The notes under the pieces are model-generated. The model was not told where the DNA came from. It searched no databases and saw nothing but the letters and a program-made list of their open reading frames with translations. From Nocardia transvalensis (GTDB lineage Bacteria > Actinomycetota > Actinomycetes > Mycobacteriales > Mycobacteriaceae): a stretch of DNA of 64,000 nt. The translations under genes and the position numbers were made by a program. The DNA lies in the NCBI RefSeq assembly GCF_015477765.1, contig NZ_JADLQQ010000005.1:558001-622000 (forward strand). Reading direction: 5' to 3'. Shown here piece after piece: positions 1 through 7,832 of the stretch. The stretch's first letter is position 1. The number at the start of each line of letters is the position of its first letter.

Positions 1-332
1 AGGTGCCGATGTTCATGTTCAACGCCAATCCCGACTGGGTCATGCCCATCGGCGCGGTCAACGCCCTGGTGGACTACTACTGCCACGATCCCGAAGCGCG
101 CGTGCTGTACACCCGCGACCACTTCAGCGAGCACATCACGGCCGAATACGTTGCCGTGGCACAGGAACTCATCTGGCTCAAGGATCGCTTCGACGGCGTC
201 CCGGTCGCCCCCGGGTGCGAGATCCGCGACGAGGGCTCGATGCTCCTGGACCCCGCGAGCTGGCCGGCCTGGCTCCAGAGCGCGGGAACCCTGCTCGCCG
301 CGGCGGTGCAACAACCCATCGGCCAGCGCTGA
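1..332 (+). CDS. Secretory lipase family protein, C-terminal part (5' end outside window)
   Basis: The reading frame is open from the window edge to a TGA at 330-332 and encodes about 110 residues. The stretch PMFMFNANPDWVMPIG followed by a conserved His-containing tail resembles the C-terminal part of the actinobacterial secretory lipase (LIP) family, alpha/beta hydrolases common in Nocardia and mycobacteria. In that family this region holds the acidic residue (N/D-P-D) and the His of the catalytic triad; the Ser would lie upstream of the window. The GTG at position 3 is probably internal, not the true start. The gene is separated by a hairpin from the downstream exporter genes and is not obviously linked to the polyketide cluster. 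The family call is by recognition from a short fragment. Confidence 0.6.
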   Translation, partial: VPMFMFNANPDWVMPIGAVNALVDYYCHDPEARVLYTRDHFSEHITAEYVAVAQELIWLKDRFDGVPVAPGCEIRDEGSMLLDPASWPAWLQSAGTLLAAAVQQPIGQR

Positions 333-337
333 GTGTG

Positions 338-363
338 CCGGTAATGACTTTTGTCATTGCCGG
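338..363. promoter_or_regulatory. Inverted repeat upstream of the ABC transporter operon (terminator hairpin or operator)
   Basis: An 11-nt arm CCGGTAATGAC (338-348) is followed by TTTT and the near-perfect complement GTCATTGCCGG (353-363), with one T/G wobble. It lies 5 nt after the lipase stop and about 75 nt before the transporter. It could be a terminator, but no T-run follows the second arm. The core ATGAC-N4-GTCAT looks like a dimer site for a NarL/DesR-type response regulator, and such a regulator is encoded in the operon downstream, so autoregulation is plausible. This is inference. Confidence 0.45.
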
Positions 364-439
364 ACCATGGTGTAACCCATAGGAATTCGGTGACTGGGCT
401 TACTACTGGCGCCGACCTGTGTCCGTGATCGTAGAAGTC

Positions 440-1429
440 ATGAACAGCACAAGTCGCAGCCCGCAAGACCTCCGCGGTCCGGGGCGCAATGACGACATCA
501 TCACGACACGCGGCCTGCGCCGGACCTATGGGCACGGCAAGACCGCGTTCGAGGCGGTCAAAGGCGTGGATCTCCGGGTCGCCGAGGGAGAGGTCTTCGC
601 GTTGCTGGGCACGAACGGTGCCGGTAAGACCTCGACGCTCGACCTGCTGGAGGGGCTGGCCGCCCCGTCGGCGGGTGCCGTCGAGGTGTTCGGCCTCGAC
701 CCGCGCAGGGACCGCGCCCAGGTCCGCGCCCAGGTCGGCATCATGTTGCAGTCCGGCGGGCTGCCTGCCGAGTTGACCGTCCTCGAAACGCTCGAGATGT
801 GGCGCGGGACGTGCACCGACCCCACGACCACCGACACGGTCCTCGCACAGGTCGACCTGGCCGATCGTGCCGACGTTCGTGTCGGTGCGCTGTCGGGCGG
901 TGAGCAGCGCCGCGTCGATCTGGCGTGTGCCCTGCTGGGGCGGCCTCGGTTGCTGTTTCTCGACGAGCCGACGACGGGGCTCGATCCGGAGAGCCGCCGT
1001 GCGACGTGGCGGCTGCTCGCAGATCTCACCTCGTCCGGCGTGACCATCGTGCTCACGACGCACTATCTGGAGGAGGCGGAGGCGCTGGCCGACCGGATAG
1101 CGATCATGCACAGGGGCGAGATCGCACGGTCGGGCACGCTGCGCGAGATCGTCGACGGTCATCCGGCGCGGATCGTCTTCGACCACCCCGGGCTGCCGTT
1201 GCCGCAGCTGCGCGACGCGCGGATCGACGCGCAGGCACGCGTCACCGTCGACACACACGACCTGCAGGGTCACCTGTTCGAACTGCTCGGCTGGGCGCGT
1301 ACGCACGGTCTTCGGCTGGGCGGGCTCGAGGCCCGTGCGGCCTCCCTGGAGTCGGTTTTCCTGGACATTGCCAACGATCCGGCCGACGCGTCGGCGGCCA
1401 CCCCCGAATTGATCGGAGCATCTCGATGA
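440..1429 (+). CDS. ABC transporter ATP-binding protein (ABC-2 / DrrA-like exporter)
   Basis: The protein is about 329 residues. Walker A is GTNGAGKTS with Lys near residue 63, the signature is LSGGEQRRVDLA, and Walker B is LLFLDEPTTG with Asp/Glu at about 175/176. The C-terminal extension after the nucleotide-binding domain is typical of DrrA-type drug and lipid exporters. It would energise the permease encoded next, with which it overlaps by 4 nt (ATGA). The start is uncertain: ATG at 440 is chosen, but in-frame GTGs at 419 and 425 are possible and no candidate has a strong ribosome binding site. The following genes encode a sensor kinase and response regulator, forming a stimulus-regulated exporter module. 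The exported substrate cannot be read from the sequence. Confidence 0.9.
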   Translation: MNSTSRSPQDLRGPGRNDDIITTRGLRRTYGHGKTAFEAVKGVDLRVAEGEVFALLGTNGAGKTSTLDLLEGLAAPSAGAVEVFGLDPRRDRAQVRAQVGIMLQSGGLPAELTVLETLEMWRGTCTDPTTTDTVLAQVDLADRADVRVGALSGGEQRRVDLACALLGRPRLLFLDEPTTGLDPESRRATWRLLADLTSSGVTIVLTTHYLEEAEALADRIAIMHRGEIARSGTLREIVDGHPARIVFDHPGLPLPQLRDARIDAQARVTVDTHDLQGHLFELLGWARTHGLRLGGLEARAASLESVFLDIANDPADASAATPELIGASR

Positions 1430-2241
1430 CCACCCTCGCGACACCTACCACACGTTTTCGCCGCCGCCCGCTCGCCGCGCTCGCCAAGGCCGAGTATCTG
1501 CAGTTCCGGCGGAACAAGACGCTGGTCTGGATGGCGACCGCCTTTCCGGTCGGAATCCCGCTGGCCATGTATTTCATCGCCATCGGGGATGAGGCACCGA
1601 CGTCGGCTGCGGCGGCGATGGCGTTCGAGTTGCTCGCGTTGTCGGCCTTGCTGTTCGTGCAGTACTACTCGGTGCTGTCGATGGTCACCACACGCCGCAG
1701 CGAGGGCGTGTTGAAACGGCTGCGCACCGGGGAGGCGGCCGACTGGCAGATCCTGACCGCCCCGGCCGTTCCCGGTGCGCTGGTGACGATTTCGTGCACC
1801 CTCGTCGTCGCTGCGGCGGTGTACGGCGCGGGCGCACCCGCCCCGGTCAACCCCTTCGCGATAGCGCTCGCTGTCCTCGGCGGAGTCGTCCTGTTCTCAC
1901 TGCTTGCCCTGGCGACCAGTGCGGTCACCAAGAATGCCGAAGCCGCGCAGATCACCTCGCTGCCGGTGATCACGATCGCGATGCTCGGCCTCGCGTCCAT
2001 CCGGAAGGTCCTGCCCGATCGGTTCGCCGATCTGGCCGACTGGACACCTTTCGCGGCCGTGTCCGATCTCGTCTCCCTCGGGGCGTCCGGTAAGCCCTCC
2101 ACCGCCACCGCCTCCGATGCGGCGCTCGGCTTCGCAGGCACCTTCGCCGAACTCGGCCGCCCGTTTGCCACACTGGCGATATGGACCGTCCTGGCGCTCG
2201 TGTTGACCCGCAAGAGCTTCCGCTGGGACGACCGCGGTTGA
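1426..2241 (+). CDS. ABC-2 type transporter permease
   Basis: A 271-residue membrane protein whose ATG overlaps the stop of the ATP-binding subunit (ATGA). After a basic N-terminal stretch (RRRPLAALAKAEYLQFRRNK) there are about six hydrophobic segments, as expected for ABC-2 permeases. It would form the membrane channel of the exporter with the upstream ATPase. A related permease type is common in actinobacterial drug-export operons. Its stop overlaps the probable TTG start of the kinase gene, so the four genes from 440 to 3997 are translationally coupled. Confidence 0.88.
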   Translation: MTTLATPTTRFRRRPLAALAKAEYLQFRRNKTLVWMATAFPVGIPLAMYFIAIGDEAPTSAAAAMAFELLALSALLFVQYYSVLSMVTTRRSEGVLKRLRTGEAADWQILTAPAVPGALVTISCTLVVAAAVYGAGAPAPVNPFAIALAVLGGVVLFSLLALATSAVTKNAEAAQITSLPVITIAMLGLASIRKVLPDRFADLADWTPFAAVSDLVSLGASGKPSTATASDAALGFAGTFAELGRPFATLAIWTVLALVLTRKSFRWDDRG

Positions 2242-3380
2242 GCCGCTGGACGTCCTGGTGGAACGAGCTGTCGGGACCGGCCAAGTACCGGCTCTACACA
2301 CGGGCCTCACTCCACAGCATCACCGTCGCGGTGGTCATCATAATGGTGACCACCGCGCGCTCGCCGTGGTCGGCGCCTGGGATCGTGGTTGCCGTTGTCG
2401 CGGCCATCGTCGCGTTGGAAGCGCAACCCGACTTCGCCCTGTCGTCGGGAGTGGTGCCGCGTCGATGGGCGCTACCTGCCGCCATCGCGATGTTGGCGGG
2501 TGTGTGGCTTGCCTACGCCGTGGTCACCAGAACCTCCACCCACGATGTGACCGTCACCCAGTCATATCTGATCAGCCTCTACTCGGCAGTGCTAGCGCTG
2601 TTCACCGTCGTATCGTTCATGCGGCACAAATGGTGGACAGTTCTCGGTGTCAGCATCGCCACCGGACTGGCCCTCGGTTTGTCACCGCTGAGGGGACTGG
2701 GCACGGCCGCGGTGACCTTCATGGTCGGCAGCTTCTTCGTCGGAATGACACTGCTCACTGCGTGGGGACTGCGAGTGATCGACGAGTTGGAACGCGCGAA
2801 GGTGGTCGAGGCCGAATTACAGGTAGCCGAGGAGCGGCTCCGCTTCGCGCGGGATTTGCACGACGTCGTCGGCCGCAGCTTCTCGGCGATCGCGGTGAAA
2901 AGCGAACTCGCAGCGGTGTTATCGCGGTCCGGGGACACCGACCGCGCGGCCACGGAGATGGACGAGGTGAAAACACTCGCCGTCGAATCGATGGCGCAGA
3001 TGCGCAAGCTGGTACGCGGCTACCGCGGCATCGATCTGATGAGCGAGGTGGCGGGCGCGCGCTCGCTACTGTCGGCGGTGGGCTGCAGGCTCGACGTCGA
3101 GGGCGATCCGGCCAAGGTCCCGGCGCGCTTTCACGAGGTCGCCGCCTGGGTGGTGCGTGAGGGCACCACGAACATCGTCGAACACTCGGCGGCGACATCG
3201 GCGATTCTCGCGCTCGGGGATGCGGGAATGTCCTTGCGCAACGACCGCCCGCACGGCGCACCGGGCGAGCGCTCGGGGCTGCGCGGCGTCGCCGAGCGGC
3301 TCGAGGCCGTCGGCGCGACTCTCGACATCAGCGCGTCACGCGAGGAGTTCAAGCTCGAAATTCATTGGGAGAATAGATGA
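2238..3380 (+). CDS. Sensor histidine kinase, DesK/NarX-like (HisKA_3)
   Basis: About 380 residues if translation starts at the TTG at 2238, which overlaps the permease TGA; a longer in-frame form from 2181 would run back into the permease gene. The N-terminal half has about six hydrophobic segments. The HisKA_3 phosphoacceptor motif RFARDLHDVVGRSFS has His near residue 208. The C-terminal ATPase domain is short: the N-box reads VVREGTTNIVEHS, but the G1 box reads RNDRP instead of a clear DxGxG, followed by GLRGVAERL. It should autophosphorylate and pass phosphate to the response regulator encoded immediately downstream (4-nt overlap). It contains two rare TTA leucine codons. The signal is unknown; coupling to an exporter suggests a membrane-active compound. 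Confidence 0.88.
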   Translation: MSRWTSWWNELSGPAKYRLYTRASLHSITVAVVIIMVTTARSPWSAPGIVVAVVAAIVALEAQPDFALSSGVVPRRWALPAAIAMLAGVWLAYAVVTRTSTHDVTVTQSYLISLYSAVLALFTVVSFMRHKWWTVLGVSIATGLALGLSPLRGLGTAAVTFMVGSFFVGMTLLTAWGLRVIDELERAKVVEAELQVAEERLRFARDLHDVVGRSFSAIAVKSELAAVLSRSGDTDRAATEMDEVKTLAVESMAQMRKLVRGYRGIDLMSEVAGARSLLSAVGCRLDVEGDPAKVPARFHEVAAWVVREGTTNIVEHSAATSAILALGDAGMSLRNDRPHGAPGERSGLRGVAERLEAVGATLDISASREEFKLEIHWENR

Positions 3381-3997
3381 TCCCCGTATTCCTGGCCGAC
3401 GATGAAACGCTCATCCGAGCCGCGTTGGCGACCATGCTCGATCTCGAGGCCGACATCGAGGTGGTCGACCACGTGGGCTCCGGCGAGGAATTGATCGCCG
3501 CGTGGCGGCGCCACCGCGACAATGGCGGGCCTGTCGCGGTGGCCGTCATCGATCTGCAGATGCCCGGCATCGACGGTATCGAGACCGCCGTGCAGCTGCA
3601 GCAGCTCACACCGGGTGCGGGCACCCTGATCGTCACCAGCCACGGCAGGCCCGGCTATCTCAAACGCGCCCTCGCCGCCGGTGTGCGTGGCTTCCTCCCG
3701 AAGACGACCTCGGCGGCGACGCTGGCCGAGGTGATCCGCACCGTGCACGGCGGTGGCCGATACGTCGACCCCGAACTGGCCGCCGAGGCCATCAGCGCCG
3801 GCGACACCGTCCTCACCGCACGCGAGGCCGACGTCCTCGAGTACGCCATCGACGGCGCGTCCGTCGAGGACATCGCCCGGCGCGCACACCTCTCGCCGGG
3901 CACCACGCGCAACTACCTGTCCTCGGCCATGGCCAAGCTCGGCGTCTCCAACCGCTACGAGGCCGCCCTCAAAGCCCGTGACAAGGGCTGGATCTAG
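3377..3997 (+). CDS. Response regulator, NarL/DesR family
   Basis: A 206-residue protein with a receiver domain (acidic pair DDE near the N terminus, phosphoacceptor Asp near residue 59 in VIDLQMPGIDG, conserved Lys in FLPK) and a C-terminal LuxR-type helix-turn-helix (LTAREADVLEYAIDGASVEDIARRAHLSPGTTR is split around the recognition helix). It is encoded with a 4-nt overlap after its kinase. The probable target is the operon's own promoter, where an ATGAC-N4-GTCAT palindrome lies at 338-363. The gene ends convergently 35 nt from the EamA transporter gene. Confidence 0.92.
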   Translation: MIPVFLADDETLIRAALATMLDLEADIEVVDHVGSGEELIAAWRRHRDNGGPVAVAVIDLQMPGIDGIETAVQLQQLTPGAGTLIVTSHGRPGYLKRALAAGVRGFLPKTTSAATLAEVIRTVHGGGRYVDPELAAEAISAGDTVLTAREADVLEYAIDGASVEDIARRAHLSPGTTRNYLSSAMAKLGVSNRYEAALKARDKGWI

Positions 3998-4032
3998 TCC
4001 CCGTACGCTCGGATCCCCTGCGCGCCTTCCGC

Positions 4033-4878
4033 TTACGGCAAGGCCAGCAGTGTGATGGCGGATGCGGCGCCGAGCAGGCCGATCGTCTGGCGCCGGTTTA
4101 CCCGTTCGTGCAGGAAGATCAGCGCCAGCAGCACCGGAATGGCCGGGTACAGGGCGGCCAGCACCGTGGCGACCGCCATCAACTGGTGATGTGTGGCCAG
4201 CCAGTACAAGACGATCGCGATACTGCCGACCGCCCCCGCACCAGCGGCCGCCGAACCCCACCCCGTCTCCATACGTCGCGCGGTGCGAGTGGCCAACACC
4301 AACGACAGAATCACCACCACCGACACCACCCGGCTGGCCACGATCGGCCACGGCCCGGCCGACAGCGGAATCCGTGTCATGCCCAGGAACTGCACGGCGA
4401 ATCCCACCCCGGCGATCAGCGCGTCGCGCAATGCCGCAGCTCCGGTGGAGCGTTTCCGATCGGCCGAGGACGGTCCGGACGAGATCAGCCAGATCGCCGG
4501 CAACGCCACCACGATGCCGAGCAGCCCTGTCGCGGTGGGACGTTCGCCGAGCAGGACCAAGCCCACCAGGACCGGGATGGCAACGGCGCCGACATCGCTG
4601 ATCGGCACCACCACGCTGAACGCGCCCGAACTCATTGCGCGGTAGAGGAACGCCACCCCGATCCCCGTTCCGACACCGGACAGGGTTCCCCAGCCGAGGG
4701 CCGGTATCGAGGCGGAACTGTGGTGCCACCACAGCGCGGCGACCATGACGATCGCGGTCCCACCGAGCTGGGCGTACAGCGATACCAGCATCCCCGGTGC
4801 CCGGCGCGATGCCAGGCCGCTGACGAAGTGCGTGACACCGAAACACCCGGCCGCCGACAGCGCCATCAGTTCACCCAT
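4033..4878 (-). CDS. EamA/DMT-family transporter
   Basis: A 281-residue protein with about ten hydrophobic segments in two repeats, the second beginning near LIAGVGFAVQFLGM, as in the EamA (10-TMS drug/metabolite) family. Members export or import small metabolites; the substrate is not evident. The ATG is preceded by an excellent ribosome binding site (GGAGGTGA) that lies inside the 3' end of the MarR gene, and the two genes overlap by 8 nt, so they are co-transcribed. A MarR-controlled efflux pair of this kind usually responds to the ligand it exports (family knowledge). Confidence 0.85.
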   Translation of the reverse strand: MGELMALSAAGCFGVTHFVSGLASRRAPGMLVSLYAQLGGTAIVMVAALWWHHSSASIPALGWGTLSGVGTGIGVAFLYRAMSSGAFSVVVPISDVGAVAIPVLVGLVLLGERPTATGLLGIVVALPAIWLISSGPSSADRKRSTGAAALRDALIAGVGFAVQFLGMTRIPLSAGPWPIVASRVVSVVVILSLVLATRTARRMETGWGSAAAGAGAVGSIAIVLYWLATHHQLMAVATVLAALYPAIPVLLALIFLHERVNRRQTIGLLGAASAITLLALP

Positions 4879-5404
4879 TGCCGGTCACCTCCGTTCGTCG
4901 CGCGGCCTGCCCGACCGGGCAGATCCGGTCGTCGGCGACGCAGCCTGCGCGGTCGCACAACCGGCACAGCCGCGCCGCACTGGGCAACCGGGTGTAGGCG
5001 CTCGCCAGCAGCTTGCCCAAAAGCTCTGCGAGGGCGTCCTGTTCGGTGTCGTCGAGGGTGCGCACGAGGCCCGCCAGCACATCGTCACGGGCGCGCAGCA
5101 CTCGTTCCGCGGCCCTCCTTCCCTCACTGGTCAGGTGGACCTGCACCGATCTGGCCGAGGTGCCCTTCCGAGACACCAGACCCTGCGCCGCCAGCGCGTC
5201 GACCATCCGGGTCGCCGCCGACTGGCTCAGGCCGATGCGCCGACCCAACTCCGTCACGGACAGCCCGGGCGCGGTGAACAGGATGACGAGGGCGGACGCC
5301 CCGCTGGCACTTGTCTTCCCAGCGGCAGTCGCGCCGACCAGCATCAGATCGCTGATCGTCAGCGCGGCGGCGCCGAGAAGATTACGGGTGCGAGCAGTAT
5401 GCAT
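4871..5404 (-). CDS. MarR-family transcriptional regulator with C-terminal cysteine cluster
   Basis: A 177-residue winged-helix regulator. The region LSVTELGRRIGLSQSAATRMVD matches the MarR recognition helix, followed by a wing and LTSEGRRAAERVL. It ends in an unusual cysteine-rich tail, CRLC...C...CPV (four Cys within about 17 residues, spacing CX2CX4CX6C), which could bind a metal or sense redox state. It precedes and overlaps the EamA gene. A perfect palindrome covers its start codon (5397-5417), so it probably represses itself and the transporter. No good ribosome binding site precedes the ATG, so a leaderless transcript is possible. Confidence 0.85.
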   Translation of the reverse strand: MHTARTRNLLGAAALTISDLMLVGATAAGKTSASGASALVILFTAPGLSVTELGRRIGLSQSAATRMVDALAAQGLVSRKGTSARSVQVHLTSEGRRAAERVLRARDDVLAGLVRTLDDTEQDALAELLGKLLASAYTRLPSAARLCRLCDRAGCVADDRICPVGQAARRTEVTGNG

Positions 5405-5417
5405 GACTCATGCATAC
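5397..5417. promoter_or_regulatory. Perfect palindrome over the MarR start codon (probable MarR operator)
   Basis: Arms GTATGCATGA and TCATGCATAC flank a single central C, giving a perfect 10-bp inverted repeat. The complement of the MarR start codon (5402-5404) lies within the left arm. Size and symmetry are typical of MarR dimer operators, so autorepression is the simplest reading. The site is also only about 40 nt past the 3' end of the aldehyde dehydrogenase gene. Confidence 0.6.
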
Positions 5418-5457
5418 CCGTGCCCCGGGGCGACAAACGCGGTGATACGGGCATCGG

Positions 5458-6888
5458 TCAGACCCGCACGTCGGACATGACGTGCTTGATCCAGGTGTAG
5501 TCCTCGAGGGCGTAGATCGACATGTCTTTCCCGTATCCCGATTTCTTGAACCCGCCGTGCGGCATTTCGGCGGGCAGCGGCATATGGGTATTGATCCACA
5601 CGCACCCGAAGTCGAGCGCTGCGGACATGCGCAATGCGCGGCCGTGGTTGCGGGTCCACACCGATGAGGTCAGCCCGTACTCGACGCCGTTCGCCTTCTC
5701 GATGACGTCGTCTTCCTCGGTGAACCGCTCCACCGTGATCACCGGGCCGAAAACCTCGGCCCGGGCGATCTCGTCGGTGTGCCGAACACCGGTGACGATG
5801 CTCGGTGCGAAGAAGTGACCGGTCCGGCCGACCCGGCTGCCTCCGGTGTGGACCCGCGCGTGCTCGGGCAGCCGCTCCAAGAATCCCTCCACCCGCTGCC
5901 GTTGCCCCGCCGATATGAGCGGGCCACAGGTCGCCTCCGTCCGGTCCGGTGGGCCGACCACGATCGCCTCGGCGCATTCGGCCAGTGCCGCAACGAATTC
6001 GTCGTGAACCGACGACGCAACGAGCACCCGGGTAGCCGCGGCGCAGTCCTGGCCGGCGTTGAAATATCCGGCCTCGGCGATACCGGCGGCGGCCCGGTCC
6101 ACGTCGGCATCGTCGAAGACGACCACGGGTGCTTTACCGCCCAGTTCCAGGTGCACCCGCTTGATCCCGAGCGCCGCCGTTGCGGCTACCTCCCGGCCGG
6201 CACGGACACTGCCCGTCAGCGAAACCATTGCGGGAATGGGGTGTTCGACCATGCACCGGCCCGTGTCGCGGTCTCCGCACACTACGTTCAGCACGCCCGG
6301 CGGCAGATGTTCCGCGGCGATTTCGGCGAAGCGAATCGCGCTTACCGGGGTGAGTTCGGACGGTTTGAGCACCACCGTGTTACCTGCGGCAATGGCCGGA
6401 ATGCTCTTCCACACCGCCATCAGCAGCGGGTAGTTCCACGGCGCCATCTGAGCGCACACTCCCAGGGGCTCGCGGCGGATATACGAGCAGTGACCGTCGA
6501 GGTATTCCCCCGCCGCCAGGCCGTTCAGGCAGCGGGCGGCACCGGCGAGAAACGGTATCTGGTCGAGTACTTGGGTCCACTCCGCTTCGCGCATCATCGT
6601 CATCGGCTTGCCGGTATCGCGGCACTCCAGACCGATCAGATCATCGGCTTGTCGTGTCAGCGCCGTGGTCAACTCCAGCAGAATCCGTTGGCGGTCCGCC
6701 GGTGTGGTCCGCTTCCAATGCGCGAATGCGCGGTGCGCGGCATTCATGGCGTCGTCCACCTGTTCTCGGCCGGACAGTGGTGCTCGCGCGTAAGTGGTTC
6801 CGTCGGCCGGGTTTTCGATCGCCGATGTCGGTACGCCATCAGGGGATACGGGTCTTCCGTCGATGACGTTGTGGAGCTGTAACGTCAC
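5458..6888 (-). CDS. NAD-dependent aldehyde dehydrogenase, aminoaldehyde dehydrogenase type
   Basis: A 476-residue protein of normal length for the family. The Rossmann region contains TGSVRAG, the general-base motif is LELGGKAPVVVFDDAD, and the catalytic Cys lies in FNAGQDCAAATR. The PWNYPL motif and overall sequence recall gamma-aminobutyraldehyde and betaine aldehyde dehydrogenases. It is the last gene of a six-gene minus-strand operon and overlaps the dioxygenase gene by 4 nt. Paired with the copper amine oxidase two genes upstream, it could oxidise an amine-derived aldehyde to the acid (for example 4-aminobutanal or 4-guanidinobutanal); that pathway is inference and the substrate is unknown. 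Confidence 0.9.
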   Translation of the reverse strand: MTLQLHNVIDGRPVSPDGVPTSAIENPADGTTYARAPLSGREQVDDAMNAAHRAFAHWKRTTPADRQRILLELTTALTRQADDLIGLECRDTGKPMTMMREAEWTQVLDQIPFLAGAARCLNGLAAGEYLDGHCSYIRREPLGVCAQMAPWNYPLLMAVWKSIPAIAAGNTVVLKPSELTPVSAIRFAEIAAEHLPPGVLNVVCGDRDTGRCMVEHPIPAMVSLTGSVRAGREVAATAALGIKRVHLELGGKAPVVVFDDADVDRAAAGIAEAGYFNAGQDCAAATRVLVASSVHDEFVAALAECAEAIVVGPPDRTEATCGPLISAGQRQRVEGFLERLPEHARVHTGGSRVGRTGHFFAPSIVTGVRHTDEIARAEVFGPVITVERFTEEDDVIEKANGVEYGLTSSVWTRNHGRALRMSAALDFGCVWINTHMPLPAEMPHGGFKKSGYGKDMSIYALEDYTWIKHVMSDVRV

Positions 6889-7793
6889 GATCCGCTCCTG
6901 GTAACCGGGGTGAAGTCACGGCTGGCGATGAACGGAGGACGCCGGCTTTCCGCCGCGAACGGCTCGACCGTGGTGTTCTCCACGCTGTTGAACACCACGA
7001 AGAGGTTCGAGCGTGGAAACGGCGTGATATTGCCGTTGGACCCGTGCATACAGTTGGCGTCGAAGAACGTGGCTCCGCCTGCCGCACCGGTGAACAAGTG
7101 GATTCCGTGTCGCTCGGCGAGCCTGCCGAGGCTGCGCCGGTCCGGCATGCCCACCTGCGGCGTGTGACTGCTCAACGACTTCCGGAAATGGTCCTTGGGC
7201 GTCGATCCCACACACGTCACGAAGGTCCGGTGAGAACCAGGCATGATCATCAGGCTGCCGTTGTACACCCGGTTGGGCGTGAGCGCGATGGACACACTCA
7301 GCGCGCGCGGAGCCGGCATGCCGTCCTCGGCGTGCCAGGTCTCGAAGTCGGAATGCCAGTAGAACGGGCCGCCGTCGAAGCCCGGCTTGTAGTTGATCCG
7401 GCTCTGATGGATGTACACCTCGGAACCCAGGATCTGCCGGGCCACGTCGAGCACGGCCGGTCGCCGCATGATGTCGAAGACCACCGTGCTCAGCAGGTGC
7501 ACCTCGAAGATCGAACGCACCTCGCCGTCGCCGTTCTCGCGAATGAGCCGGTCGTCGTGACGCAGTTCCTCGTCTTCGGCCAGCCTGGTCATCTCCGCCA
7601 GGCAATCGGCTACGTCGGATTCGCCGAGCAGGGACTCCTCGACGTGAAATCCGGCGGTGTCGTAGTCGGCCAGTTGCCGGTGGCTCAAAGGGCCCCCGTC
7701 GGCGGTGCCCCAGACGACCGGGTCGTGCCGATCCAACAGTTCCACATCGGCGGATTGCCGGGTCGGGTAGCGGTCGTCGATCACGGTCTGCAT
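6885..7793 (-). CDS. Fe(II)/2-oxoglutarate dioxygenase, ectoine-hydroxylase (EctD)-like
   Basis: A 302-residue PhyH-superfamily protein. The block FYWHSDFETWHAEDGMP is the EctD signature, with metal ligands His147 and Asp149. The distal His250 lies in DANCMHGSNGN and the 2-oxoglutarate-binding Arg261 in FPRSN, so the enzyme should be active. True EctD makes 5-hydroxyectoine, but no ectABC genes are in the window. The operon context (amine oxidase, aldehyde dehydrogenase, adenylation-carrier protein) suggests hydroxylation of another small amino- or amidine-containing substrate. A strong ribosome binding site (AAGGAGAAC) precedes the ATG at 7793. It is distinct from the second PhyH protein at 21997-22794. 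Confidence 0.82.
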   Translation of the reverse strand: MQTVIDDRYPTRQSADVELLDRHDPVVWGTADGGPLSHRQLADYDTAGFHVEESLLGESDVADCLAEMTRLAEDEELRHDDRLIRENGDGEVRSIFEVHLLSTVVFDIMRRPAVLDVARQILGSEVYIHQSRINYKPGFDGGPFYWHSDFETWHAEDGMPAPRALSVSIALTPNRVYNGSLMIMPGSHRTFVTCVGSTPKDHFRKSLSSHTPQVGMPDRRSLGRLAERHGIHLFTGAAGGATFFDANCMHGSNGNITPFPRSNLFVVFNSVENTTVEPFAAESRRPPFIASRDFTPVTRSGS

Positions 7794-7832
7794 TACATGT
7801 TCTCCTTTTCCTGCGTGGTCGGGACGAGCGCG

